A DNA stretch of 64,000 bases, from NCBI RefSeq assembly GCF_033343995.1, contig NZ_CP137573.1, positions 682,001 to 746,000 on the forward strand, read 5' to 3'. The first letter of the stretch is position 1, and each line of letters opens with the position of its first letter. This document shows positions 32,695 to 41,557 of the stretch, piece after piece. The translations under genes were made by a program, and so were the position numbers. A model generated the notes under the pieces. The model did no database searches and was not told where the DNA came from. It saw nothing but the letters and a program-made list of their open reading frames with translations. This DNA is from Streptomyces sp. HUAS YS2 (GTDB lineage Bacteria; Actinomycetota; Actinomycetes; Streptomycetales; Streptomycetaceae).

Positions 32695-34062
32695 ATGAAC
32701 ACACACCGCACCACGGCGGAGGAGCAGGGCTCCCCCGCGGGACGGGAACTCGACCCCGAGTACGAGCACAGCCCCGTCCCGGCGCACAGCCGCAAGTCGC
32801 TCCTGACGGTCTCGGCCGTCTGGTTCGGATTCCCCATGATCCTGACCAACGCCGTCCCCGGCGGCGTGGTCGTCGCCCTGCTCGGCTTCTGGCGAGGGCT
32901 GGCCGCCATCGCGGTCGCCAACCTCGTGATGCTCCTGTACGTCGGCATCCTCAGCCACCGTGCGGGTACCAGCGGCGAGAGCTTCTCGCTCCAGGCGACG
33001 CGGACCTTCGGCCGCACCGGCTACATCATCGCCTCCGCGTTCCTCGCCACCATCGTGGTCGGCTGGTTCGCGTTCAACACCGGCGCCACCGGCGCCACCC
33101 TGCACCAGGCCTTCGGCTGGCACGAGCAGTTCGTCGCGCTCCTGGCCGGACTGGGCTTCATAGCCCTGACGTACCTGGGCATCAAGGCGCTGTCCTGGCT
33201 GGGCGCGGTCGCCGCCCCGCTCTTCGTGATCGCGGGCGTCACCGCCCTGGTCATCGCCGCGAAGGACCACGACCTGGGCGCGGTCTTCTCGTACCAGGGC
33301 GTCGGTGGCGACGCCGCCCTCACCTTCGGTGCCGCGGTCTCCATGATCATGGCGACCTTCGCCGACTCGGGCACGATGACGGCCGACTTCACCCGCTGGT
33401 CGAAGAACGGCCGGCAGGCCGTCCTCGCCACGGTCAGCGCCTTCCCGATGGCCAGCGTGATCGCACAGGTCACGGGTGGTCTGGTGGTGGCGGCGGGCGC
33501 GGTCGCCCTGCCCGCCACGGCCGGTGGCGACTTCCTGCCGATCCTCACCGGTGAGGGCTCGTCGCTCCTCAACGTGCTCGCGGCGGTCTTCGTCTTCGTC
33601 AACCTCGGCTCGGTGTGCAGCCACTGCCTGTACAACGGTGCCCTGGGCTGGTCCCACCTGACGGGCCGGACGATGCGGCTGATGACGGTCGTCCTCGGTG
33701 TCGTCGGCACGCTCGCCGCGCTCGCCGGCGTCTGGAACCACTTCCTGAGCTGGCTGGTGATCCTGAGCGTCTTCGTCCCGCCGCTCGGCGGCGTGCTCAT
33801 CGCCGACCAGTTCTTCGCCCGCGGCGGCCGGGGCGCCATGGACCGCCGTCCCACCGAGAAGGTGCGGACCACGGCCTTCCTCGCCTGGGCGATCGGCGCG
33901 GCGGGCGCGGGCCTGGCCCACTGGTTCGCCCCGCAGCTCTCCGACGCGGTCACCGGCCTCGTCGTCGCGGTGGTCGCCTACGCCGTACTGGAACGGCTCG
34001 CGCCCCAGCGGTCCCAGGACCGGCCGGCCCAGGACACCGCACAGGTCCCGGCCGCCGGATAG
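32695..34062 (+). CDS. NCS1/CodB-like purine-cytosine permease family transporter
   Basis: 455 aa from ATG 32695 with GGAAG at 32680-32684. A 30-residue hydrophilic head precedes about twelve membrane helices. SLLTVSAVWFGFPMILTNAVPGG and GESFSLQATRTFGRTG match CodB-type NCS1 carriers, as does TADFTRWSKNGRQA. In this operon it should import the substrate of the carbamoyltransferase route, such as a ureide, oxalurate or another purine-breakdown product; cytosine is possible on family grounds alone. A strong terminator follows. Confidence 0.88.
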   Translation: MNTHRTTAEEQGSPAGRELDPEYEHSPVPAHSRKSLLTVSAVWFGFPMILTNAVPGGVVVALLGFWRGLAAIAVANLVMLLYVGILSHRAGTSGESFSLQATRTFGRTGYIIASAFLATIVVGWFAFNTGATGATLHQAFGWHEQFVALLAGLGFIALTYLGIKALSWLGAVAAPLFVIAGVTALVIAAKDHDLGAVFSYQGVGGDAALTFGAAVSMIMATFADSGTMTADFTRWSKNGRQAVLATVSAFPMASVIAQVTGGLVVAAGAVALPATAGGDFLPILTGEGSSLLNVLAAVFVFVNLGSVCSHCLYNGALGWSHLTGRTMRLMTVVLGVVGTLAALAGVWNHFLSWLVILSVFVPPLGGVLIADQFFARGGRGAMDRRPTEKVRTTAFLAWAIGAAGAGLAHWFAPQLSDAVTGLVVAVVAYAVLERLAPQRSQDRPAQDTAQVPAAG

Positions 34063-34091
34063 CCCACCCGGCCCCGGGACTCCCACGAGAC

Positions 34092-34130
34092 CGAAGCGCC
34101 CCCACCGCACCGTGCGGCGGGGGCGCTTCG
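34092..34130. terminator. Long bidirectional terminator hairpin
   Basis: CGAAGCGCCCCC (34092-34103) pairs perfectly with GGGGGCGCTTCG (34119-34130), and an inner CCGCAC/GTGCGG pair extends the stem after one mismatch. It lies between two convergent genes, ending 19 nt before the multicopper oxidase stop and starting 29 nt after the permease stop. Confidence 0.85.
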
Positions 34131-34149
34131 CCGTCGTCGCCGCCGACGG

Positions 34150-35754
34150 CTACGAGCCCGGGACGTACTCGACGGTCTGCATCATGCCGAGGTCCTCGTG
34201 ATGGAGCTGGTGGCAGTGGGCAACGGTGCGGCCGCTGAAGTCCTCGTACCTGACCAGGAAGGTGACGGACTGACCGGGTGCGCCACCGGCCAGGCCGACG
34301 GTGTCGTGCCAGACGGGCGGATCGAGCCGCTCGCCGTTCCGGTGGGTGAGGAGGATCTGGTTGGTGTGCAGGTGGAAGGGGTGGTTGAACGCCGGCACGG
34401 TCTCGTCGCTGCGGACGGTCCATCGTTCGACCGTGCCGAGGCGCAGGGTGTGATTCGTGTAGTCGGGGTCGAAGAGGCCGTAGGCCTTGTCGTGGGTGAG
34501 GTCGCCGCCCGGGTCGGCCGCGGGGGTCGCGTGGGTGCCCAGCATCCGGAAGGCGTTGGGGAACGCCCCGGTGAAGACGCCGGAGTCGGCGTGGAAGACG
34601 ACCTCCCGGTCCGCGTCGGGGTCGGCGACCTCCCGCTCGTCCAGGAACGGCCTTCCCTGCGGCAGGGTGACCGGCAGCTCCATCGGCGGTTCGATGGGCT
34701 CGCCCGTCACCTGGATCGTCATCAGCGGCCCGGGCAGCCCGGCCGCCCGCAGTGTGTAGCTGCCGGGTGTGCCGCCCCGGACCAGGACGTCGGCGCGGTT
34801 GCCCATGACCAGCCCCACCTCCGTCAGGGCGACCGGCCGCGCGAAGGTGACGCCGTCCTGGGCGATCTGATGCATGGGCAGATCGCCGCGGTCTCCGGTG
34901 ATCGTGAGCCGGAGGGCTGTGAAGGCCGTCGCGGCGACCAGTCGCCAGCGCTGGACCTCCCCCGGGCGCAGCGTGAGGGTGGGGTTGACGGCGCCGTTGA
35001 CTGTGAAGGTGGACGGGATGCCGGCCACCCAGCGGCCCGAGGTGAAGGCGGGGACCCTGCCGTCCTTGATCTTGAGTTCGCTGATGCAGACGACGACGTC
35101 GGCGGCGGCCCTGATCTGGGGGACGTCGTCGACGTCGCCCTCGACGACGATCACCCCGGCCATTCCCCCGACGATCTGCTCGGCCGTGGATCCGTGCAGG
35201 TGGGGGTGGTACCAGTAGGTGCCGGCGGGGTGGTCGGCCGGGACGTCGACGGTCGTGACGTACGTCGGCTCCGCGGCACCCGCAGCGGCCTCGTCGGCGG
35301 TGCGGGGCGCGAACTCGCGCAGGACGTTGTCGGCGTTCCCGGACGGGGAGACGTGCATCCCGTGGGTGTGCAGGTTGAAGCTGTTGGCGTGGTGCGGCTC
35401 GTGGGATTCGCCGGTGTGGGGCGGGTTGGGCGGCAGGCCGTTGATGTGCGTAAGCCGCAGCGTGTGACCGGCGCGCACGCGCAGGGTCGGCCCCGGGATC
35501 GTGCCGTTGTACGTGCGTGTCGTGACGGAGCCGAGGCCCGGGACGGAGACGTCGGTGAAGCGGACGTCGAGGGTCTGGTCGACCATGGGTGGACCCCAGC
35601 CGAGCACCGGCCGCGAGGCCGCCACGACCGGCTGCGGAAACGGCGCGGGCGACGCCGTCGCGTGCCGCCCGACCAGGGCCCCGCCGGGCGCCGCCACGAG
35701 GCCGGCAGGGAGGGCCTTGAGCACCGATCGACGACTGATTCCTTTTCTTCGCAC
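34150..35754 (-). CDS. Exported multicopper oxidase
   Basis: 534 aa from GTG 35754, giving a twin-arginine signal RRKGISRRSVLKALPAGLV-like at the N-terminus; a longer start at 35817 adds residues of no clear use. All copper motifs are present: NLHTHGMHV and YWYHPHLHG (trinuclear, first domain), HPFHLHTNQ and the type-1 strand HCHQLHHEDLGMM. It has three cupredoxin domains. Such enzymes oxidise phenols, Cu(I) or Fe(II) outside the membrane and reduce oxygen to water. The upstream neighbour is a membrane-anchored DM13 protein 75 nt away on the same strand. Confidence 0.9.
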   Translation of the reverse strand: MRRKGISRRSVLKALPAGLVAAPGGALVGRHATASPAPFPQPVVAASRPVLGWGPPMVDQTLDVRFTDVSVPGLGSVTTRTYNGTIPGPTLRVRAGHTLRLTHINGLPPNPPHTGESHEPHHANSFNLHTHGMHVSPSGNADNVLREFAPRTADEAAAGAAEPTYVTTVDVPADHPAGTYWYHPHLHGSTAEQIVGGMAGVIVVEGDVDDVPQIRAAADVVVCISELKIKDGRVPAFTSGRWVAGIPSTFTVNGAVNPTLTLRPGEVQRWRLVAATAFTALRLTITGDRGDLPMHQIAQDGVTFARPVALTEVGLVMGNRADVLVRGGTPGSYTLRAAGLPGPLMTIQVTGEPIEPPMELPVTLPQGRPFLDEREVADPDADREVVFHADSGVFTGAFPNAFRMLGTHATPAADPGGDLTHDKAYGLFDPDYTNHTLRLGTVERWTVRSDETVPAFNHPFHLHTNQILLTHRNGERLDPPVWHDTVGLAGGAPGQSVTFLVRYEDFSGRTVAHCHQLHHEDLGMMQTVEYVPGS

Positions 35755-35829
35755 AAGCGGGCAATCTAGATCAACTCGGGCAAGGGTGCCCGGATGACAC
35801 ACAGCGATGGCCGCCACCTGTGCGGAGGA

Positions 35830-36399
35830 TCAGGTACGGACGAGCCGTGCGGCTCCGAAGGAGACGTCGAAGCGGTCGCACCAGATGCTCACGCTCGGGT
35901 AGGCCGCCCAGTCGACGTCGGCCGGCAGTGCGTAGTTCTGGTCGCCCTTGTTCCCCTTGAGCTTGGCGAGGTTGACGTACTTGCCCTCGTCGAACACACG
36001 CCAGCCGGCCGTGCCCGCCTTGACCGGTGCGTCGCTCAACCACACGCGGAGGTCGGGGCCGTTGCTCGTGTCCAGCCCTTCGAGGCGGAGCGTGTGGCCG
36101 CCGTCCGCGAGCCGGACGATCTTCACCGTGCCGGTCGTGGCGTGCTCGTGGCTGATGAAGGAGCCCCGCGCGACGGTGACGGGCCCGCTCGGCGCGGTGG
36201 ACGGCGTGGCGGCGGATGACGGCATCGCGGAGGTCGGGCTCCCGGGCGTCGGCGTGGCCTGCGCTGCGGGCAGCGCCTCGTGCACGGTCTCGTCCACCCA
36301 CAGCGCCCACGGCTTGAACCACACCAGCCCGGCCGCGACGACCACCGCGGCGACAACCGCCGCCGCCCTCCATCGCCGCTCGGTCCTGAAACGCCCCAC
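35830..36399 (-). CDS. Membrane-anchored DM13-domain protein
   Basis: 189 aa from GTG 36399 with GAAGGAGG upstream. A single N-terminal membrane helix (residues about 10-30) is followed by a Pro/Ser/Thr/Ala-rich linker (about 45-75) and a DM13 domain: GSFISHEHATTGTVKIVRLADG, LEGLDTSNGPDLRVWLSDAPV and FDVSFGAARLV. DM13 is a small beta domain suggested in animals and bacteria to take part in redox reactions or bind electron carriers. Its gene diverges from the NAD-epimerase and is followed by the multicopper oxidase. Confidence 0.85.
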   Translation of the reverse strand: MGRFRTERRWRAAAVVAAVVVAAGLVWFKPWALWVDETVHEALPAAQATPTPGSPTSAMPSSAATPSTAPSGPVTVARGSFISHEHATTGTVKIVRLADGGHTLRLEGLDTSNGPDLRVWLSDAPVKAGTAGWRVFDEGKYVNLAKLKGNKGDQNYALPADVDWAAYPSVSIWCDRFDVSFGAARLVRT

Positions 36400-36480
36400 G
36401 GCGTGCCTCCTTCGGATGTTCCTTCTCCTCCGGCCATCCAAATCGAAGCCGCCCGGACGGAACAGGCCCGGCCTGATGAC

Positions 36481-36493
36481 GGAAGTCTTACGG
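36481..36493. promoter_or_regulatory. CGTAAG-type motif, copy 1 (DM13/epimerase intergenic)
   Basis: On the minus strand CCGTAAGACTTCC reads like CGTAAGGACTTCC at 39531-39543, with one base fewer. It lies 81 nt before the DM13 start and 50 nt before the epimerase start. It is the weakest of three copies found only in the divergent intergenic regions of this cluster. Confidence 0.4.
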
Positions 36494-36543
36494 CCCGGCG
36501 CGCGCGGCCCCGCCGGGCGGTGCCGGTCCGTAGCGTCGCGGCC

Positions 36544-37608
36544 ATGCGTGTACTCGTCACAGGAGGAGCCGGGTTCATCGGCTCGCACATCGTCAGGTCG
36601 CTCGCCGAGGCCGGTCACGAGCCGGTCGTACTGGACGCGCTGCTGCCCAGCGCGCACGCCACCGCCCCGGAGCCGCCCGCGGCGGAGTTCCTGCGGGGGG
36701 ACGTCCGGGACGCGGCGAGCGTACGGGCGGCGCTGCGCGGGGTCGACGCGGTCTGCCACCAGGCCGCCATGGTCGGCCTGGGGAAGGACTTCGCCGACGC
36801 CCCCGCGTACGTGGGCTGCAACGACCTGGGCACGGCCGTCCTGCTGGCCGGGACGGCGGAGGCCGGGGTGCGGCGGCTCGTCCTCGCCGGGTCGATGGTG
36901 GTGTACGGGGAGGGCCGGTACGCGTGTCCCCGGCACGCTCTCGTGCGGCCGGGCCCGCGCCTCCCCGAGGACCTCTCGGCGGGCCGGTTCGAACCGCACT
37001 GCCCGGCGTGCGGCGCCGAACTCGCGCCCGGTCTCGTCGGCGAGGACGCGCCGGCCGACCCGCGCAACGTCTACGCCACGACCAAGCTCGCCCAGGAGCA
37101 TCTGGCCGCCTCGTGGGCCAGGTCGACCGGTGGTACGGCGGTGTCGCTGCGGTACCACAACGTGTACGGGCCGGGCATGCCCCGGGACACCCCGTACGCC
37201 GGGGTGGCCTCCCTGTTCCGCTCCGCTCTCGCCCGGGGCGAGGCCCCGCGCGTCTTCGAGGACGGCGGCCAGCGCCGTGACTTCGTCCACGTACGCGACG
37301 TGGCGGCGGCGAACGTCCTGACGCTGGAGGCCGCCGGCGCACTGCCGCCCGGCGCGCTGACCGCGTACAACACCGGCAGCGGCGATCCGCACACCGTGGG
37401 CGAGATGGCGACGGCCCTGGCACGGGCGCACGGCGGTCCGCTGCCGGTGACGACGGGCGAGTTCAGGCTCGGGGACGTCCGGCACATCACCGCGGACTCG
37501 TCACGGCTGCGCCGCGACCTCGGCTGGCGCCCGGAGACCGGATTCGCGGAGGGCATGGCGGAGTTCGCCCGGGCGGGACAGCGGGCGTCCGCGACTCCGG
37601 GCGGCTGA
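36544..37608 (+). CDS. NAD-dependent sugar epimerase/dehydratase (extended SDR)
   Basis: 354 aa from ATG 36544, with AGGAGG-like context missing upstream. MRVLVTGGAGFIGSHIVRSLAEAG gives the NAD loop. LVLAGSMVVYGEG supplies the serine/threonine, NVYATTKLAQE the YxxxK pair, and RYHNVYGPGMP is typical of nucleotide-sugar epimerases. An insertion of about 45 residues (RYACPRHALV to CPACGAEL) carries three cysteines and two histidines and looks like a small metal site, known in a subset of actinobacterial members. It would convert a nucleotide-activated sugar for the glycosyltransferases nearby. It ends 8 nt from the sensor kinase gene, tail to tail. Confidence 0.88.
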   Translation: MRVLVTGGAGFIGSHIVRSLAEAGHEPVVLDALLPSAHATAPEPPAAEFLRGDVRDAASVRAALRGVDAVCHQAAMVGLGKDFADAPAYVGCNDLGTAVLLAGTAEAGVRRLVLAGSMVVYGEGRYACPRHALVRPGPRLPEDLSAGRFEPHCPACGAELAPGLVGEDAPADPRNVYATTKLAQEHLAASWARSTGGTAVSLRYHNVYGPGMPRDTPYAGVASLFRSALARGEAPRVFEDGGQRRDFVHVRDVAAANVLTLEAAGALPPGALTAYNTGSGDPHTVGEMATALARAHGGPLPVTTGEFRLGDVRHITADSSRLRRDLGWRPETGFAEGMAEFARAGQRASATPGG

Positions 37609-37616
37609 CGCCCTGT

Positions 37617-38729
37617 TCAGCCGGCGGCCGCGGGCAGGGTGACCTCGAAGCGGCAGCCGCCGGGCACGTTGCACACCTCGGCCCGGCCGGCGTGCGCCTC
37701 GACGATGCCGCGGACGATGGCGAGGCCGAGCCCGGCCCCAGCCGGCGGGGTACGGGCCTCGGTGCCGCGCCAGCCCGTGTCGAAGACCCTGGGCAGGTCC
37801 TCGTCCGGGATGCCGCCGCAGCCGTCCGTGACGGACACGACGACGCCACCGTCCCGGCGTTCGGCGGCCACCGCGACCGTGCCGTCGGCGGGGGTGTGGC
37901 GGATGGCGTTCACGAGGAGGTTGGCGAGCACGCGCGTCATCTCCTTGCCGTCCACCTCGACCGGCACGGCCTCGACCTCCTCCCCCACGAGTCTCACACC
38001 CTGCTGGTGGGCGAGCGGGGCGGCGCCGCTCAGGGCATCGCCCACCAGGTCGTACACGGACATGCGGCTGGGGCTGAGGATCAGCGCCCCGGCGTGGATG
38101 CGGGAGAGTTCGAACAGGTCGCCGACCATGGCGGTGAGCCGCTCGACCTCGGTGCGGATCTGCCGGTGGTAGCGGGCGGGGTCGGCGGCCATGCCGTCCT
38201 CCAGGGCCTCCGCCATCGCCCGCAGCCCGGCGAGCGGGGTGCGCAGGTCGTGCGAGATCCAGGCGACGAGCTCCCGGCGGGACGCCTCCAGGGCGCGTTC
38301 GCGGCGGCGTGAGGCGTCGAGCTTGGCGCTGGTGGCGGCCAGTTCCCGGGTGAGCGCGGCCAGTTCGGCGGTGGCGGCACCGTCGGGCGCGGAGAAGCTG
38401 CCGCCGTCGCCGAAGTCCCGCGCGGCCCGCGCGAGGGCACGGCTGCGGGCCACCACCCACCGGCCGAGGACGACAGCCGTGCACAGGGACACCAGGGCGG
38501 CCATCGCGACGACGACGGTCACCACCCACAGGTCGTGCGCCGACAGGAACATCGCCCGGGCGACGGCGAGCGTCCCGGCGAGCATCGCCGTCACCGTCAC
38601 GGCGGCGACGACGGTGAGCGACAGCGCGACCGAACGGTGGCGTACGAGACGCAGGGCGACCGCACCGGCGAGCCCGGCGCCGGCCGCGCCCGCGAGGGCG
38701 AACGCGGCGATGAGGAGGACGTCCTTCAT
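37617..38729 (-). CDS. Membrane sensor histidine kinase
   Basis: 370 aa from ATG 38729, overlapping the regulator stop (ATGA). Three hydrophobic segments fall at about residues 5-27, 35-57 and 66-90, with only a short external loop, so the signal is probably sensed in the membrane. Then follow a HAMP-like stretch, the phospho-acceptor AWISHDLRTPLAGLRAM, the N box NLLVNAIRHTP, and the G boxes GCGGIPDEDLPRVFDTGWRG and GAGLGLAIVRGIVEAH. It pairs with the response regulator upstream. Confidence 0.92.
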   Translation of the reverse strand: MKDVLLIAAFALAGAAGAGLAGAVALRLVRHRSVALSLTVVAAVTVTAMLAGTLAVARAMFLSAHDLWVVTVVVAMAALVSLCTAVVLGRWVVARSRALARAARDFGDGGSFSAPDGAATAELAALTRELAATSAKLDASRRRERALEASRRELVAWISHDLRTPLAGLRAMAEALEDGMAADPARYHRQIRTEVERLTAMVGDLFELSRIHAGALILSPSRMSVYDLVGDALSGAAPLAHQQGVRLVGEEVEAVPVEVDGKEMTRVLANLLVNAIRHTPADGTVAVAAERRDGGVVVSVTDGCGGIPDEDLPRVFDTGWRGTEARTPPAGAGLGLAIVRGIVEAHAGRAEVCNVPGGCRFEVTLPAAAG

Positions 38730-39457
38730 ACCGTCCGCTCCTGCGCGTGGTGGGGTTCGAAGCGGTAGCCGACGCCCCAGACCGTCTGGATCAGGGCGGG
38801 CCGGGCCGGATCGTCCTCGATCTTGGCGCGCAGCCGCCGCACGTGCACGGTGACGGTGGACAGGTCGCCGAAGTCCCAGCCCCACACCCGCCGCATCAGG
38901 TCCTCCCGGCTGTGCGCCCGGCCGGGATGCCTCAGGAAGTGCGCCAGCAGGTCGAACTCCCGCAGCGTGAGCGCGAGTTCGGCGCCCGCTCGGGTGGCCC
39001 TGCGGGTCGCCGGGTCGACGGTCAGCTCCCCGGCGCGCAGCATCTCCGGCGGCTCGCCGGCCGTCGCCGCGCGGCTGCGGCGGAGAACGGACTCGACGCG
39101 CAGCACGAGTTCACGCGGGCTGAACGGCTTGGTGACGTAGTCGTCCGCGCCCACTTCGAGGCCGGTGATCCGGTCCTCCTCGTCACCGCGCGCCGTCAGC
39201 ATGATCACCGGCACCGGTCCGTGCCCCCGCAGCCGCCGGCAGACCTCCAGACCGTCCAGGCCGGGCAGCATCAGATCGAGCACGACGAGGTCAGGCCACC
39301 GCTCCTCCGCCCGGCGCAGGCCGTCGGATCCGTCGGCGGCGTGCTCGACGGCGAAACCGGCCCGCTCCAGATAGCCGGTGACGACCTCCGCGACCGTCGG
39401 GTCGTCGTCCACCACCAGGACCCGGGCCCCGCTTCCGGGGGCAGTGCGCTCGCTCAT
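38726..39457 (-). CDS. OmpR-family response regulator
   Basis: 243 aa from ATG 39457. Receiver domain: VLVVDDDPTVAEVV, phospho-aspartate in LVVLDLMLPGLDGLEV near residue 58, YVTKPFSPREL. The winged-helix domain ends WDFGDLSTVTVHVRRLRAKIE and VWGVGYRFEP. It lies upstream of its kinase and diverges from the GT2 gene. The shared motif at 39518-39537 is in its own upstream region, which suggests autoregulation and control of the flanking glycosylation genes. Confidence 0.94.
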   Translation of the reverse strand: MSERTAPGSGARVLVVDDDPTVAEVVTGYLERAGFAVEHAADGSDGLRRAEERWPDLVVLDLMLPGLDGLEVCRRLRGHGPVPVIMLTARGDEEDRITGLEVGADDYVTKPFSPRELVLRVESVLRRSRAATAGEPPEMLRAGELTVDPATRRATRAGAELALTLREFDLLAHFLRHPGRAHSREDLMRRVWGWDFGDLSTVTVHVRRLRAKIEDDPARPALIQTVWGVGYRFEPHHAQERTV

Positions 39458-39517
39458 GCCGCACAGCCTCGCATCCGCGCCCGCGGGTGGTCACGGCCGG
39501 TCGGGGGGACGGCGCCC

Positions 39518-39537
39518 GGCGTCCGCGTTTCGTAAGG
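39518..39537. promoter_or_regulatory. Cluster motif, copy 2 (regulator/GT2 intergenic)
   Basis: GGCGTCCGCGTTTCGTAAGG matches the minus-strand sequence at 43170-43189 at 18 of 20 bases. It lies 60 nt upstream of the response regulator start and 55 nt upstream of the GT2 start. A candidate binding site for the response regulator. Confidence 0.55.
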
Positions 39538-39591
39538 ACTTCCACGGCCCCGAACCGCTCCGCGATTCCTACCGTGAGAGGCGTGACCCCC

Positions 39592-40269
39592 ATGACCGTA
39601 GATGTCGTCCTTCCCTGTCTCGACGAGGCCGAGGCCCTGCCGTGGGTGCTGGCCCGCGTCCCCGCCGGGTGGCGGGCCATCGTCGTGGACAACGGCTCCA
39701 GCGACGGGTCGGCCGCGCTCGCGGCCGACCTCGGCGCCACCGTCGTGCACGAGCCCCGGCGCGGCTTCGGCGCCGCCTGCCACGCCGGGCTGACCGCCGC
39801 GGACGCCGAGTTCGTCTGCTTCTGCGACTGCGACGCCTCCCTCGACCCCGGCCTGCTGCCCGGCCTCGCGCTGTCGGTGGCCGACGGGTCCGCCGATCTC
39901 GTCCTGGGGCGCCGCCGCCCCACCGGGCGGGGCGCCTGGCCCGCCCATGCCCGGGCCGGCAACCTCGCGCTGTCGTGGCTGGTGCGCCGGCGAACCGGGC
40001 TGCTGCTGCACGACCTCGGGCCGATGCGGGTGGCCCGCCGCGAGGCGCTCCTCGAACTCGGCCTGTCCGACCGGCGCAGCGGCTATCCGCTCCAGATGGT
40101 GGTCAGGGCCGCCGACGCGGGGTGGCGGGTGCGCGAGACCGACGTGCCCTACCGGCCCCGGGCGGGCCGGTCCAAGGTCACCGGCACGTGGAAGGGCACG
40201 TGGCAGGCCGTGCACGACATGCGGCGAGTCCTCGACGAGCCGGCGGCGAGCGGCGGTGGCGACCGGTGA
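39592..40269 (+). CDS. Family 2 glycosyltransferase
   Basis: 225 aa from ATG 39592 (GAGAGG at 39576-39581); GTG 39583 is an alternative. GT-A fold: VDVVLPCLDEAEALPWVL, IVVDNGSSDGSAALA for the nucleotide, DADAEFVCFCDCDASLDPG giving the DxD metal motif, and GPMRVARREALLELG. There is no membrane anchor, so it is a soluble transferase like the DPM1 or rSAM/selenodomain-associated (TIGR04283) type. Its stop overlaps the DUF2064 gene (GTGA), which is a frequent partner of such GT2 proteins. Confidence 0.88.
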   Translation: MTVDVVLPCLDEAEALPWVLARVPAGWRAIVVDNGSSDGSAALAADLGATVVHEPRRGFGAACHAGLTAADAEFVCFCDCDASLDPGLLPGLALSVADGSADLVLGRRRPTGRGAWPAHARAGNLALSWLVRRRTGLLLHDLGPMRVARREALLELGLSDRRSGYPLQMVVRAADAGWRVRETDVPYRPRAGRSKVTGTWKGTWQAVHDMRRVLDEPAASGGGDR

Positions 40270-40898
40270 CCACCCTCCTCGTCATCGCCAAGGAGCCCCG
40301 GCCCGGTCGGGTCAAGACCCGGCTCACGCCCCCTTTCCGGCCCGAGGAGGCCGCCGCCCTCGCGGAGGCGGCCCTCGCCGACACGCTCGCAACGGCCGTC
40401 CGCGTACCGGCGGACCGGCATGTCCTCGTCCTCGACGGGCGGCCCGGGCCCTGGCTGCCACCGGAATTCCGTACCGTCCCCCAGGCGGAGGGCGGGCTCG
40501 ACGTACGGCTCGCCGCCGCGTTCGCCGCCTGCGACGGTCCGACGCTGCTCATCGGCATGGACACCCCGCAGATCACCCCCGCCCTGCTGACCCCGGCCCT
40601 GCGTTGGGATGCGTACGACGCCTGGTTCGGCCCCGCGGCGGACGGCGGCTTCTGGGCCCTCGGCCTGGCCGCCCCCGACCCCGCCCTGCTGCTGGGTGTT
40701 CCGATGTCGCGCCCCGACACCGGCGCCGTCCAGCACCGACGGCTGCGCGCGGCCGGGCTGCGGATCGGCACCCTGGCCGTCCTGCGCGACGTGGACACCG
40801 CCGAGGACGCCCGCCGAGTGGCGGACCTGGCGCCCGGCACCCGCTTCGCGGCGCTGCACGCGGCCCTGACGGGCACGGCGGCGGGAGCGGGGGCGTGA
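40266..40898 (+). CDS. DUF2064/TIGR04282-like nucleotidyl- or glycosyltransferase
   Basis: 210 aa from GTG 40266, coupled to the GT2 gene. TLLVIAKEPRPGRVKTRLTPPF is the start of the family, with LIGMDTPQITPALL, FGPAADGGFWALGL, SRPDTGAVQHRRL and LRDVDTAEDAR in order. The fold is like GT-A nucleotide-diphosphosugar transferases. Relatives (TIGR04282) are linked with arsenosugar or radical-SAM/selenodomain loci. No radical-SAM partner is here. It probably builds or transfers an activated sugar together with its GT2 neighbour. Confidence 0.85.
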   Translation: MTTLLVIAKEPRPGRVKTRLTPPFRPEEAAALAEAALADTLATAVRVPADRHVLVLDGRPGPWLPPEFRTVPQAEGGLDVRLAAAFAACDGPTLLIGMDTPQITPALLTPALRWDAYDAWFGPAADGGFWALGLAAPDPALLLGVPMSRPDTGAVQHRRLRAAGLRIGTLAVLRDVDTAEDARRVADLAPGTRFAALHAALTGTAAGAGA

Positions 40899-41557
40899 GC
40901 GTGAGAACGGCCTGGCGCGCCGACCCGTACGCCGACGCCCTGCGCACGGGGCAGGGCCCGCTCTTCCTGCGCCGTGACGACGGATGGCTGCTGCCGCTGG
41001 AGGTCGAGCGCTGGTGCGAGGCGCCCGACCGCGCGGACCGGTCCGTCCTGGACCGCTGCCGCGGCGCGGTCCTGGACGTCGGCTGCGGCCCGGGGCGGCT
41101 CGTCGCCGCGCTCGCCGCCGAGGGGCGCCGCGCGCTGGGCGTCGACATCAGCCCGGAGGCGGTCGCCCGCACCCTTGGGCTCGGCGGGTCGGCGCTGTGC
41201 CGGTCCGTCTTCGACCCCCTGCCCGGTGAGGGGCGTTGGGACACGGCGCTGCTCATCGACGGCAACATAGGGATCGGCGGGGACCCGGTCGCTCTGCTGC
41301 GCCGGTTGCGGCGGGTCGTGTCACGCTCCGGCCGGGTCATCGCCGAATGCGCGCCCGCGGACGTCGACGAGCGGTGCGAGGTACGGGTGGACGACGGTCG
41401 GGGCGGGCGGGGCGAACGGTTCCCGTGGGCCCGCGTCGGGGTGCCCGCGCTGACCGCGCACGCGGCCGCCGCGGGCTGGACGGTGTCCGAGCGGTGGAGC
41501 CTGTGGGGCCGTCACTTCGTGACCCTGGCCCGTCAGTCGTCGTCCGCTCCCCGCTGA
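40895..41557 (+). CDS. SAM-dependent methyltransferase
   Basis: 220 aa from GTG 40895, overlapping the previous stop (GTGA). AVLDVGCGPGRLVAALAAEG is motif I and ALGVDISPEAVARTLGLGG the ribose loop; DTALLIDGNIGIGGDP and RVIAECAPADVDE follow. It is third in a fully coupled GT2-DUF2064-methyltransferase operon, so it may methylate the sugar or acceptor made there. Its last 25 bases overlap the end of the opposite-strand membrane protein gene. Confidence 0.88.
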   Translation: MSVRTAWRADPYADALRTGQGPLFLRRDDGWLLPLEVERWCEAPDRADRSVLDRCRGAVLDVGCGPGRLVAALAAEGRRALGVDISPEAVARTLGLGGSALCRSVFDPLPGEGRWDTALLIDGNIGIGGDPVALLRRLRRVVSRSGRVIAECAPADVDERCEVRVDDGRGGRGERFPWARVGVPALTAHAAAAGWTVSERWSLWGRHFVTLARQSSSAPR

